Positions 6,525 to 13,832 of a stretch of 32,493 bases of DNA are shown here, piece by piece. The notes beneath the pieces are model-generated. The model ran no database searches. It was not told where the DNA came from and worked only from the letters and a program-made list of their open reading frames with translations. Within the stretch, counting starts at the first letter, position 1. The number at the start of each line of letters is the position of its first letter. A program made the translations under genes and the position numbers. Origin of the DNA: Eutrophocola sp049446715 (lineage in GTDB: Bacteria > Pseudomonadota > Gammaproteobacteria > Pseudomonadales > Pseudohongiellaceae); NCBI GenBank assembly GCA_049446715.1, contig JBMTQX010000034.1:1-32493 (forward strand), read 5' to 3'.

Positions 6525-8744
6525 ATGCTAAAACGTATCATTCCATCCATGACTGCTCTGGCAATCGGCGTTTCTGCTGCCGTGTCAGCGCTGCCGGCAC
6601 AGGCCCAGCAGGGTGCGCCGGACAATGAGTACTGGTGGCCCAACGCGCTCGATCTTGAGCCCTTGCGCCAGCATTCCCCCGAATCCAACCCGCTCGGTCA
6701 GGACTTTGACTACGCCGAGGCGTTCTCCAGCCTGGACCTGGACGTGGTCAAGGCCGACCTGGTCGAGGTCATGACCACTTCACAGGACTGGTGGCCGGCC
6801 GACTATGGTCACTATGGTCCCTTCTTCATTCGCATGGCCTGGCACAGTGCCGGTACCTATCGCATAAGCGATGGCCGCGGTGGTGCCGATGGCGGCATGC
6901 AGCGTTTTGCGCCGCTGAACAGCTGGCCCGATAACGCCAACCTCGACAAGGCCCGGCGCCTGCTGTGGCCGGTGAAGCAGAAATACGGCAACAACATTTC
7001 CTGGGCCGACCTGATGATCCTGGCTGGTACCGTGGCCATGGAAGACATGGGTTTTGACACCCTCGGTTTTGCCGGTGGTCGTGTCGATGAGTGGGAGCCG
7101 GAAATCGTTAACTGGGGCCCGGAAGCCGAATGGCTGGCCTCCAACCGCCACGGCAGTGACGGTGCCCTGCAGCGTCCGCTGGGTGCCACCCAGATGGGCC
7201 TGATCTACGTCAATCCGGAAGGCCCGGGCGGCAATCCCGATCCGCTGGCCTCTGCCCAGCGCATCCGCCAGACCTTTGGCAACATGGCCATGTCCGACGA
7301 GGAAACCCTGGCGCTGATTGCCGGTGGTCATACCTTCGGCAAGGCCCACGGTGCCCGCCCGGCCGCCGACTGTGTCGGTCCGGAACCGGAAGCCGCGCCG
7401 CTGGAAGCCCAGGGCATGGGCTGGAACAGCAGCTGTGGCACGGGTAAAGGTGCCGATACCGTGACCAGTGGCCTGGAAGGTGCCTGGACCGTGAGCCCGG
7501 CGCAGTGGACCCACAACTACCTGCAGAACCTGTACGGCTACGAATGGGTACAGACCAAGAGCCCGTCCGGGGCCACCCAGTGGATTCCGGCCAACGGTGA
7601 AGGCGCCAACCTCGTCCCTGATGCGCATCGCGAAGGCGTCCGTCACGCCCCGATCATGTTCACCACGGACCTGGCCCTGAAAGAGGATCCGGCCTTCCGT
7701 GAAATCACCACACGCTGGCTGAACAACCCGGCCGAGTTTGAGGATGCCTTTGCCAAGGCCTGGTTCAAGCTGACTCACCGTGACCTCGGCCCGACTTCCC
7801 GTTACCTGGGCAGCGATGTCCCGGGCGAGGAATTCCTCTGGCAGGACCCGATTCCTGAAGTGGATTATGCGCTGGTCAATGACCGCGACATTGCGCGTCT
7901 TAAAAGTGAGATCCTGGATTCCGGCCTCAGCGTGCCGCAGCTGGTCAGGACTGCCTGGGCGTCCGCTTCCAGCTTCCGCGGCACAGACATGCGCGGTGGT
8001 GCCAACGGTGCCCGTATCGCTCTGGCGCCGATGAAGGACTGGGACGCCAACAATCCGGCTGAACTCAGTGAGGTGTTGGGCGTGTTGGAAGGCATCCGCA
8101 GCGAATTCAACGACCGCAGCCGTCGCCAGATTTCCCTGGCTGACCTGATCGTGCTGGGTGGTGCCGCGGCCATCGAGAAAGCGGCTGCTGATGCCGGTTA
8201 TAACGTTGAGGTACCGTTCGTGCCAGGTCGTGCCGATACCACGCAGGAGCTGACTGATGTCGAATCCTTTGCGGTACTCGAGCCGAAGGCTGACGGCTTC
8301 CGCAACTACTTCAGCAGGGATAGCCACCTGTCGCCTGCCGTAGCCCTGGTCGACAAGGCCGACATGCTGAACCTGACCGTGCCGGAAATGACACTGCTGG
8401 TCGGTGGTATGCGGGTACTGGGTGCCAATGCCGACGGCTCCAGTCACGGTGTCTTTACCGACAACCCCGGCATGCTGAGCAATGACTTCTTCGTCAACCT
8501 GGTCGACATGTCTGTCAACTGGACCCAGTCGGATATGGCAGGCATTTACGAAGCCCGTGATCGTGACACTGGTGCGGTCGTCTGGACCGGTACACCGGTT
8601 GACCTGATCTTCGGCTCCAACTCCGAACTGCGCGTAGTCGCCGAGCTGTATGCCCAGGAAGACATGCAGCAGCAGTTTGTCGATGACTTCATCGCAGCCT
8701 GGACAAAGGTCATGACGCTGGATCGTTTCGATCTGGACTCATAA
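6525..8744 (+). CDS. katG: Periplasmic catalase-peroxidase
   Basis: The 739-residue haem enzyme removes hydrogen peroxide by catalase and peroxidase activity. Distal residues Arg103, Trp106 and His107 are in FIRMAWHSAGTYR, and the proximal His269 is in IAGGHTFGKAHG. The Met-Tyr-Trp crosslink unique to the family is conserved (Trp106, Tyr228 in GLIYVNPEGP, Met254 in NMAMSDEE). Each is one position below the M. tuberculosis KatG numbering. The second, haem-less half is complete. Unlike most KatG proteins it has a Sec signal peptide (cleavage after LPAQA, about residue 27), so it should act in the periplasm, as KatP-type enzymes do. AGGAG lies nine bases before the ATG. It is a single-gene unit with an OxyR-type site in front and a terminator behind, so peroxide induction through OxyR is the likely control. 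Confidence 0.97.
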   Translation: MLKRIIPSMTALAIGVSAAVSALPAQAQQGAPDNEYWWPNALDLEPLRQHSPESNPLGQDFDYAEAFSSLDLDVVKADLVEVMTTSQDWWPADYGHYGPFFIRMAWHSAGTYRISDGRGGADGGMQRFAPLNSWPDNANLDKARRLLWPVKQKYGNNISWADLMILAGTVAMEDMGFDTLGFAGGRVDEWEPEIVNWGPEAEWLASNRHGSDGALQRPLGATQMGLIYVNPEGPGGNPDPLASAQRIRQTFGNMAMSDEETLALIAGGHTFGKAHGARPAADCVGPEPEAAPLEAQGMGWNSSCGTGKGADTVTSGLEGAWTVSPAQWTHNYLQNLYGYEWVQTKSPSGATQWIPANGEGANLVPDAHREGVRHAPIMFTTDLALKEDPAFREITTRWLNNPAEFEDAFAKAWFKLTHRDLGPTSRYLGSDVPGEEFLWQDPIPEVDYALVNDRDIARLKSEILDSGLSVPQLVRTAWASASSFRGTDMRGGANGARIALAPMKDWDANNPAELSEVLGVLEGIRSEFNDRSRRQISLADLIVLGGAAAIEKAAADAGYNVEVPFVPGRADTTQELTDVESFAVLEPKADGFRNYFSRDSHLSPAVALVDKADMLNLTVPEMTLLVGGMRVLGANADGSSHGVFTDNPGMLSNDFFVNLVDMSVNWTQSDMAGIYEARDRDTGAVVWTGTPVDLIFGSNSELRVVAELYAQEDMQQQFVDDFIAAWTKVMTLDRFDLDS

Positions 8745-8783
8745 TTCGCAGGGCAACATGCCCTCGCCATAGTCAGTCCCGGG

Positions 8784-8824
8784 AACCGGGGTGATCTTGA
8801 ATGCGGTCATCCCGGTTTTCTTTT
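8784..8824 (+). terminator. Intrinsic terminator of katG
   Basis: AACCGGGGTGA (8784-8794) pairs with TCATCCCGGTT (8807-8817) in an 11-bp stem with one G-U pair and a 12-base loop, followed by TTCTTTT. It lies 40 bases after the katG stop. Confidence 0.85.
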
Positions 8825-9011
8825 GCAAGTCCGATTTTTTTTCTGCAACCCACCGGGACCTGCCATACTGAAAAGCATCATTTTTCTGCTCGCACTGCTG
8901 CTTGCCGCGCAGGAATGCCTGGTAGCCGAATCCCTCTGGGCACCTGTTCCCCTTCCGGAACAGGTGCCTGTGACGGAAGGTCTTGCCGAATTGCCGGGTG
9001 TTGTTTTGTGA
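8823..9011 (+). CDS. Possible small exported peptide, doubtful
   Basis: Between katG and the YbiI-like gene (about 365 bases) one short frame looks peptide-like: a hydrophobic run SIIFLLALLLAAQ resembling a signal peptide, then about 35 residues rich in Pro, Val and Glu, ending at TGA 9009-9011. It has no ATG. The only starts are TTG 8823, inside the katG terminator tail, or CTG 8868 with a weak GGGA upstream. A perfect 12-bp hairpin lies inside it. It may be a decayed gene or chance. I recognise no family. Confidence 0.2.
   Translation: MQVRFFFCNPPGPAILKSIIFLLALLLAAQECLVAESLWAPVPLPEQVPVTEGLAELPGVVL
8939..8968. other. Perfect 12-bp hairpin
   Basis: GGCACCTGTTCC (8939-8950) pairs perfectly with GGAACAGGTGCC (8957-8968) around the six-base loop CCTTCC. 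There is no T-run after it on either strand, so it is not a standard terminator. It could be an RNA structure, a protein-binding dyad or part of the doubtful small gene. Confidence 0.6.
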
Positions 9012-9110
9012 TACTGGATTAAATCGGTCGCCCTGGCGCGCCCTGAGACGGTATGGTTGTCGGCAACGGCTTGCCGTTAAAATGCCTTTTTCGGTAGAGG
9101 AGACAACGTG

Positions 9111-9374
9111 ATGGCTGGCGGATGGTCCCGGGACGGAGCAGTACAGGATCAGATTGATGCGAGCGTCGATGACGCCGTCAGGCTGGCGCGCAGCAAGCTG
9201 GCTTCGGGCCCCGGCCTGACGCATTGCGAAGCCTGCGATGCCGCCATTCCGGAAGCCCGGCGCCAGGCCGTGCCGGGCGTGCGTTTGTGCGTGGCGTGCC
9301 AGTCCGCCCGTGATGCAACAGCCCCCCATGCCGGCATCAATCGCCGTGGCAGCAAGGACAGCCAGCTGCGCTAA
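9111..9374 (+). CDS. ybiI: DksA/TraR-family C4 zinc-finger protein (YbiI-like)
   Basis: This 87-residue protein closely follows E. coli YbiI over its full length. A short helix begins MAGGWSRDGAVQDQID, the zinc finger has Cys39, Cys42, Cys60 and Cys63 in HCEACDAAIPEARR and GVRLCVAC, and the end is the family signature NRRGSKDSQLR. The DksA/TraR family binds RNA polymerase through its secondary channel, but this short member lacks the long coiled coil with its acidic tip, so it may not act as DksA does; YbiI has no settled function. I chose ATG 9111, eight bases after AGGAG; GTG 9108 would also work. It appears to be cytoplasmic and transcribed alone. A palindrome AACGGC-TT-GCCGTT at 9065-9078 precedes it. 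Confidence 0.9.
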   Translation: MAGGWSRDGAVQDQIDASVDDAVRLARSKLASGPGLTHCEACDAAIPEARRQAVPGVRLCVACQSARDATAPHAGINRRGSKDSQLR

Positions 9375-9445
9375 CGGGAATCGGCTTTCCCTTTGCGGTC
9401 AATCCGCGTACCCTGATCGGCTTCCCCCATCCACCAGGCTAGGCC

Positions 9446-10114
9446 ATGCCAGACCTGCGTTTCCGTTTCCACAGCCACGATTTCGGCAGTCATGACATTC
9501 ACCTGCGCACCCTGCGCGATAACCAGCAGTTCCAGGATGACGACGGAGTAGCGGAGCGCCTGCACATCAACTCCGCCAGCTGGTCGCTGTTCGGGGTGGT
9601 ATGGGCATCCTCACAGATACTGGCTCACCTTATGGCAGAACACACCATTGCGGGCAAGCGTATCCTGGAAATCGGTTGCGGCATTGCCCTGCCCAGCATG
9701 GTGCTGAACCATCGCCATGCCGATATTACTGCCACGGATTACCACCCCGAAGTCGAGGCCTTCCTGAACTACAACACGGCTCTTAACGAGGCGCCAGATA
9801 TCCCGTTTTATCGGGCTGACTGGAAAGACCTGGACAGCGGTATGGGTAAATTCGATCTGCTGGTAGGGAGTGACATCCTGTATGAACAGAATCATGTGGG
9901 GCTGTTGTCGGGGTTTATTGACCGGCATGCCAAGGCGGACAGTGAAGTCATCCTGGTCGATCCGGACCGGCGCCAGCATGCCCGCTTCAGCAAGACCATG
10001 GTGGGACTGGGCTTTTCACACCACCAGCGTCGGCCGGCGCCTGCCGATTATCTCGATGCATCATTCAAGGGGCAGATCCTGCACTACGCCAGGGGCAGCC
10101 TGCACAAGGGCTAA
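9446..10114 (+). CDS. Class I SAM-dependent methyltransferase, family 16 type
   Basis: The 222-residue cytoplasmic protein has the glycine-rich SAM-binding motif ILEIGCGIALPS (about residues 73-84), the acidic residue after strand two in ITATDYHPE (Asp98), and FDLLVGSDILYE (136-147). The last motif is typical of methyltransferase family 16, whose characterised members methylate protein lysine or histidine side chains. WSLFGVVWASSQILAHLM before motif I is also family-like. The substrate is therefore likely a protein, but that is inference from the family. The ribosome binding site is weak (AGGCTAGG). It follows the YbiI-like gene by 71 bases and is convergent with the flavin monooxygenase gene 28 bases away. 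Confidence 0.8.
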   Translation: MPDLRFRFHSHDFGSHDIHLRTLRDNQQFQDDDGVAERLHINSASWSLFGVVWASSQILAHLMAEHTIAGKRILEIGCGIALPSMVLNHRHADITATDYHPEVEAFLNYNTALNEAPDIPFYRADWKDLDSGMGKFDLLVGSDILYEQNHVGLLSGFIDRHAKADSEVILVDPDRRQHARFSKTMVGLGFSHHQRRPAPADYLDASFKGQILHYARGSLHKG

Positions 10115-10142
10115 GCAGTCAGGCCATCCCTGAGGGTGCCAG

Positions 10143-11426
10143 CTAGACCGCTATCCTGGCGTGTTCGGGGATGATGGCCGGTGCCGAATTGAGTTTCTCG
10201 ATGGCCAGGCCGGCCGCATTCTTGTAGACCTGCATGAACTCATTGCGTTCGGCTTCCGGAATGACGCTGTCGATATCCTCGAACACGCCACCACAGCGGT
10301 CATCCAGCAGGTTAAGCAGGCCAAACGGGCCGGCACCGCGGTTACGCAGGACGACTTCGCCGATGGGTTTGCAGAACTGCTCGTCAAACGCCTGCAGCGC
10401 CCGGGCATTGACCCCGTGCTGGAGGATGGCAGCTCCCAGGTAACGTGCATCCATGATGGCCTGGCTGGCACCGTTGGAACCGGTGGGGTACATGACATGG
10501 GCGGCATCACCGATCAGTGCCACATGCTGGTCCTGCCAGGTGGGAATCGGTTCCCGGTCGATCATGGGATATTCGAAGACATCCTCTGCACCGCGCAACA
10601 TGGCGGGCACATCAATCCAGTCCTGCTGCCAGCCTTCGAAGTGATGAATGAAATCCTCATGCCTGACCTTCTTGTTCCAGTCGCCATGCTGCCAGCCGCC
10701 GGCATTGTCCACCGTGATTTCGGCAATCCAGTTGATATCGGCAAGCCCTGTGTCAGGGTCCGGCTGTGAGATGGGATAGAACACCACGCGATGGTGATGG
10801 GTACCGAAGCCGACGAAGGAGGCGCCGGTGCGGATGGGTTTGGCCCGGGTCACGCCACGCCACATGATGGCGCCGCCCCACTGGATGGGAGGCTGGTCAG
10901 GATACATCTGCGCCCTGACGGCTGAATGCAGGCCGTCGGCAGCGACCAGCAGCGCGCCTTCGATGTCCTGCTTCTCCCCGTTGCGGGACTCCGTCTGTAC
11001 GGTCACCCCGTTGTCGTGGTTGCGGTATCCGATCACCCGCACGCCGGTCTGAATGGCATCCTTACCCATACGCTCGATGGCGGCGTGATACAGCATCATC
11101 TGCAGTTCACCGCGATGAACGCAATACTGCGGCCATTTGTATCCGGCCAGGGTGCCGCGCGGTTCGGCGTAGACCTCCCGGCCATTGAGCCCGACCAGGG
11201 CCCATTCCCGGGTCTGGATGCCAAAGCGGTCGAGTGCCTCGGCACCGAAGCCCAGTTCATACAGTTCACGCACGGCATTGGGCTGGATGTTGATACCAAC
11301 GCCCAGTGGTTTCAGGTCGGTTACGGATTCCAGCACCAGGCAGGGGACGCCGATGTCATGCAGGGTGAGGGCAAAGCTGAGGCCGCCGATTCCGCCGCCG
11401 GCAATGATTACAGGGGTATTTGTCAT
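10143..11426 (-). CDS. PhzS-like FAD-dependent monooxygenase
   Basis: The 427-residue flavoprotein has the three hallmarks of class A aromatic hydroxylases: the FAD dinucleotide motif GGGIGG (residues 10-15), the NAD(P)H/FAD-linked DG motif VAADGLHSAVRA, and the GD motif LIGDAAHVMYPTGSNGASQ. From recall it resembles Pseudomonas PhzS over long stretches (LGVGINIQPNAV, VHRGELQMML, IMWRGVT, YPMIDR). PhzS hydroxylates 5-methylphenazine-1-carboxylate. No phenazine genes are nearby, so an aromatic or heteroaromatic hydroxylation is all I would infer. There is no signal peptide, so it is cytoplasmic. The ribosome binding site is poor: GGAG is about 16 bases upstream. It lies 109 bases downstream of the PQQ dehydrogenase gene on the same strand with no strong terminator between, so some co-transcription is possible. 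Confidence 0.85.
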   Translation of the reverse strand: MTNTPVIIAGGGIGGLSFALTLHDIGVPCLVLESVTDLKPLGVGINIQPNAVRELYELGFGAEALDRFGIQTREWALVGLNGREVYAEPRGTLAGYKWPQYCVHRGELQMMLYHAAIERMGKDAIQTGVRVIGYRNHDNGVTVQTESRNGEKQDIEGALLVAADGLHSAVRAQMYPDQPPIQWGGAIMWRGVTRAKPIRTGASFVGFGTHHHRVVFYPISQPDPDTGLADINWIAEITVDNAGGWQHGDWNKKVRHEDFIHHFEGWQQDWIDVPAMLRGAEDVFEYPMIDREPIPTWQDQHVALIGDAAHVMYPTGSNGASQAIMDARYLGAAILQHGVNARALQAFDEQFCKPIGEVVLRNRGAGPFGLLNLLDDRCGGVFEDIDSVIPEAERNEFMQVYKNAAGLAIEKLNSAPAIIPEHARIAV

Positions 11427-11535
11427 GGTAGTGTCGAGGTTACTCCGAAGATTGTTGACCTAAAATTTGCAATTTTTTGCACATGGCTGTTCCGGCGGCA
11501 TTTCCGCCAATCAGGTTTGTGGCAGGTCGGATTGT

Positions 11536-13620
11536 CTAGCGGGGCACCAAGTCTTCCGTGATGTAGCTGCCCAGATCTTTCAGTTGTCCGGCTGTCAGGC
11601 TGCTCCCGAAAGCCGGCATGTTGTTGCGACCATTGAATACCACTGACAACAGGTCGCCGAGTCCCAGGCCGCCGGTCAGCGGGGCACCCCCGCCTTCACC
11701 GCCTTCCCCGGTTTCGCCGTGACAGGGGGCGCAACTTTGGGTGTAAAGCGTACGTCCTGCCGCAGTACTCGCGGGTTGTTCCGGCAGACTGGCAAGCAGT
11801 GCTGCCGCGGACATGCCGTCGGCATCCTGCGCCGCTTCCCCGGCCACAACCGGTCCCATGGTACCGTCCAGGGAAAACAGCCAGAGACTGTCACCGGGGC
11901 TGTTCGGGGCATAGATCGTGCCGCCCGCAAAGGCCGCCACATACTGTGTGCCATTGTACTCGAATACGGTGACGGACTGGTGGATCCCGGTTTCTGTCTG
12001 GAATTCCCATAGCAGTTCCCCCGTGCTGCTGTTCATGGCAGTCAGGCGCCCGTCATTGCGGCCAATGAAAACCAAGCCTCCGGCAGTCACGGTCGAGCCA
12101 CTGAAGCAGCGGTCGGGCCACTGCTGCTGCCAGGCGATCTCACGGCTGGTCAGGTCCACGGCGGTATAGATGCCGCGGCGCGGAATGCCGGTACTGCCAA
12201 AGGTATCGGTGTGCTCGACAGTGACATAGTCCGGTGCACTGTTGCGGGGATTGGCCACCAGGGCCCCGATCTGGTCGGTAGCGCAGATATACATCAGATG
12301 GGACTGGGGGTCATAGGCACTCGGGTTCCAGTTGACATGGGACAGCGGCCGGTAGATCACCCGGCCGGCCATGGGCAGGGGGGTGAAAGTGCGACCCTCA
12401 TTGACCAGCGGCCAGCCTTCCGGGGCGATATCAATAGTATGGGGAAGGATGGGTTCGCCGGCAGGGATCGGCTGTGTGGGAGATGTGGCACGTCCTGGCT
12501 CCTGGGGTACCGGGACTTCATTGACTTCGAAGATGGGTTCGCCGGTGATGCGGTCAAGAATATAGAGATAGCCGGTTTTCGGAATCTGGGCCAGGCCGCG
12601 GCGCATGACACCATCAATTTCGGCATCGAACAGAATCACCGGATTGGGGGAGTCATAGTCCCAGATATCGTGGTGGATCTCCTGGAAATGCCAGCGGTAT
12701 TCGCCGGTGTGCGCATCCAGGGCCACGATGGAGGCAGTGAAGAGGTTGTCACCGGGACGTGCGTCACCGTTGAAGGTGGGGTAGGCATTGCCGGTGGTGA
12801 AATAGATCATGTCCAGCTCAGGATCCAGGGCTGGCGCATTCCAGACCGGGGCACCGCCATACATCCAGGCATCACTGTTGGCCGGCCAGGTGTCATGGCC
12901 AAATTCACCGGGGCCGGGAATGGTGTAGAAATTCCACAGTGTTTCACCGGTACTGGCATCGTAGGCGCTGATGCGACCGCGTATGCCCAGGTCACCCCCC
13001 ACGTAGCCGATGATGACCATGCCGTCATAGTAGAGCGGGGCCGCTGTCAGGCTGTAGCCCTTTTCCGGATCGGCGTCCTGGATCGACCACAGCACGTCGC
13101 CGGTCTGCTGGTCGAGGGCAACCAGCTGTGCATCGAGACGGCCAAAGAAGACCTTGCCGTCACCCATGGCGACACCGCGGTTGGTCCAGCCGCAGCAGAC
13201 CTTGACCCGGTCCGGATCCAGGTTGGCCTGGTACTCCCAGAGAATTCGGCCGCTTTCAACATCGAGGGCAAAAACGTCGTTGTCGCCGGTGATGATGTAA
13301 AGCACACCCTCATAGACGATGGACTGGCCCTGGGCGGAGTTGCGGGCGGCGGTACCGGAACCGCGCAGGTGCGTGCGCCACTTGGCCTGCAGGCCGGCGA
13401 CATTGTCGCGGTTGATCTGCCTGAGGGGGGAATAGCGCTGGTTGTAGGCGTTGCCACCGTTGCTGATCCAGTTGCGTTCAGGGTCAGCCACCAGGTCGTC
13501 TGCTGCGAACGCGGGTGCGGCGGGCAGTGCATCGGCAGCCTTATTGTCAGCTGCAGGCAGCGCCACGAAGATCACGGCGCCAAGTGTGAACCATAACGTT
13601 CTCATACGTAAGAAACCCAT
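11536..13620 (-). CDS. PQQ-dependent dehydrogenase with C-terminal cytochrome c (quinohaemoprotein)
   Basis: The product is an exported eight-bladed propeller enzyme (694 residues) with a fused class I cytochrome c. It should oxidise an alcohol, sugar or related substrate in the periplasm using PQQ and pass electrons through haem. Visible features are W-docking repeats (GRILWEYQ, GDVLWSIQ, GETLWNFY, GEYRWHFQ, GELLWEFQ), the vicinal cysteine pair in VKVCCGWTNRG (142-143), the catalytic-loop HHDIWDYDSPNP (Asp322, Asp324), haem motif CAPCH (630-634) and a Met668 ligand in NNMPAF. I chose ATG 13620, seven bases after GGGGGAG; an ATG at 13653 would put that ribosome binding site inside the gene. 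The N-terminus is a Sec signal peptide. It is divergent from the DUF1592 operon. No pqq biosynthesis genes are visible. Confidence 0.92.
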   Translation of the reverse strand: MGFLRMRTLWFTLGAVIFVALPAADNKAADALPAAPAFAADDLVADPERNWISNGGNAYNQRYSPLRQINRDNVAGLQAKWRTHLRGSGTAARNSAQGQSIVYEGVLYIITGDNDVFALDVESGRILWEYQANLDPDRVKVCCGWTNRGVAMGDGKVFFGRLDAQLVALDQQTGDVLWSIQDADPEKGYSLTAAPLYYDGMVIIGYVGGDLGIRGRISAYDASTGETLWNFYTIPGPGEFGHDTWPANSDAWMYGGAPVWNAPALDPELDMIYFTTGNAYPTFNGDARPGDNLFTASIVALDAHTGEYRWHFQEIHHDIWDYDSPNPVILFDAEIDGVMRRGLAQIPKTGYLYILDRITGEPIFEVNEVPVPQEPGRATSPTQPIPAGEPILPHTIDIAPEGWPLVNEGRTFTPLPMAGRVIYRPLSHVNWNPSAYDPQSHLMYICATDQIGALVANPRNSAPDYVTVEHTDTFGSTGIPRRGIYTAVDLTSREIAWQQQWPDRCFSGSTVTAGGLVFIGRNDGRLTAMNSSTGELLWEFQTETGIHQSVTVFEYNGTQYVAAFAGGTIYAPNSPGDSLWLFSLDGTMGPVVAGEAAQDADGMSAAALLASLPEQPASTAAGRTLYTQSCAPCHGETGEGGEGGGAPLTGGLGLGDLLSVVFNGRNNMPAFGSSLTAGQLKDLGSYITEDLVPR

Positions 13621-13832
13621 GCTTGCTCCCCCTTTTTTTATTGTCGCCGGCACGGTGTCTGGGGCATTAAATGCAATTCGGCTGCGGAAAGCAATTCAGC
13701 CGGCCCTGGCAGGGCGCGGATAGCGGCAGCCGGGTACAGGCGCTGTGATTATGGAAGAAATTTGCAAAAAAGGTTCCATATTCTTGCGTCTTATCTGTGT
13801 GATAATCCCCTTATAAGAAATTGATCAACATC

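Noticed and set aside
6780..8447. A 555-codon open frame on the minus strand opposite katG
   Set aside because: katG is complete with all catalytic residues. The antisense frame has no ribosome binding site or recognisable domain and arises from codon bias in GC-rich DNA.
11486..11505. GGCGG/CCGCC hairpin after the PQQ dehydrogenase gene as a terminator
   Set aside because: The stem is only five base pairs and no T-run follows on the minus strand.
12600..12700. Asp-Tyr-Asp in the PQQ loop as a sign of a lanthanide-dependent enzyme
   Set aside because: An extra Asp two residues on marks lanthanide XoxF-type enzymes, but membrane glucose dehydrogenases also have D-x-D here, so the motif alone does not decide the metal.
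12211..13596. A 461-codon open frame on the plus strand opposite the PQQ dehydrogenase gene
   Set aside because: The dehydrogenase frame has PQQ and haem motifs in full; the opposite frame shows no domain or start signal.
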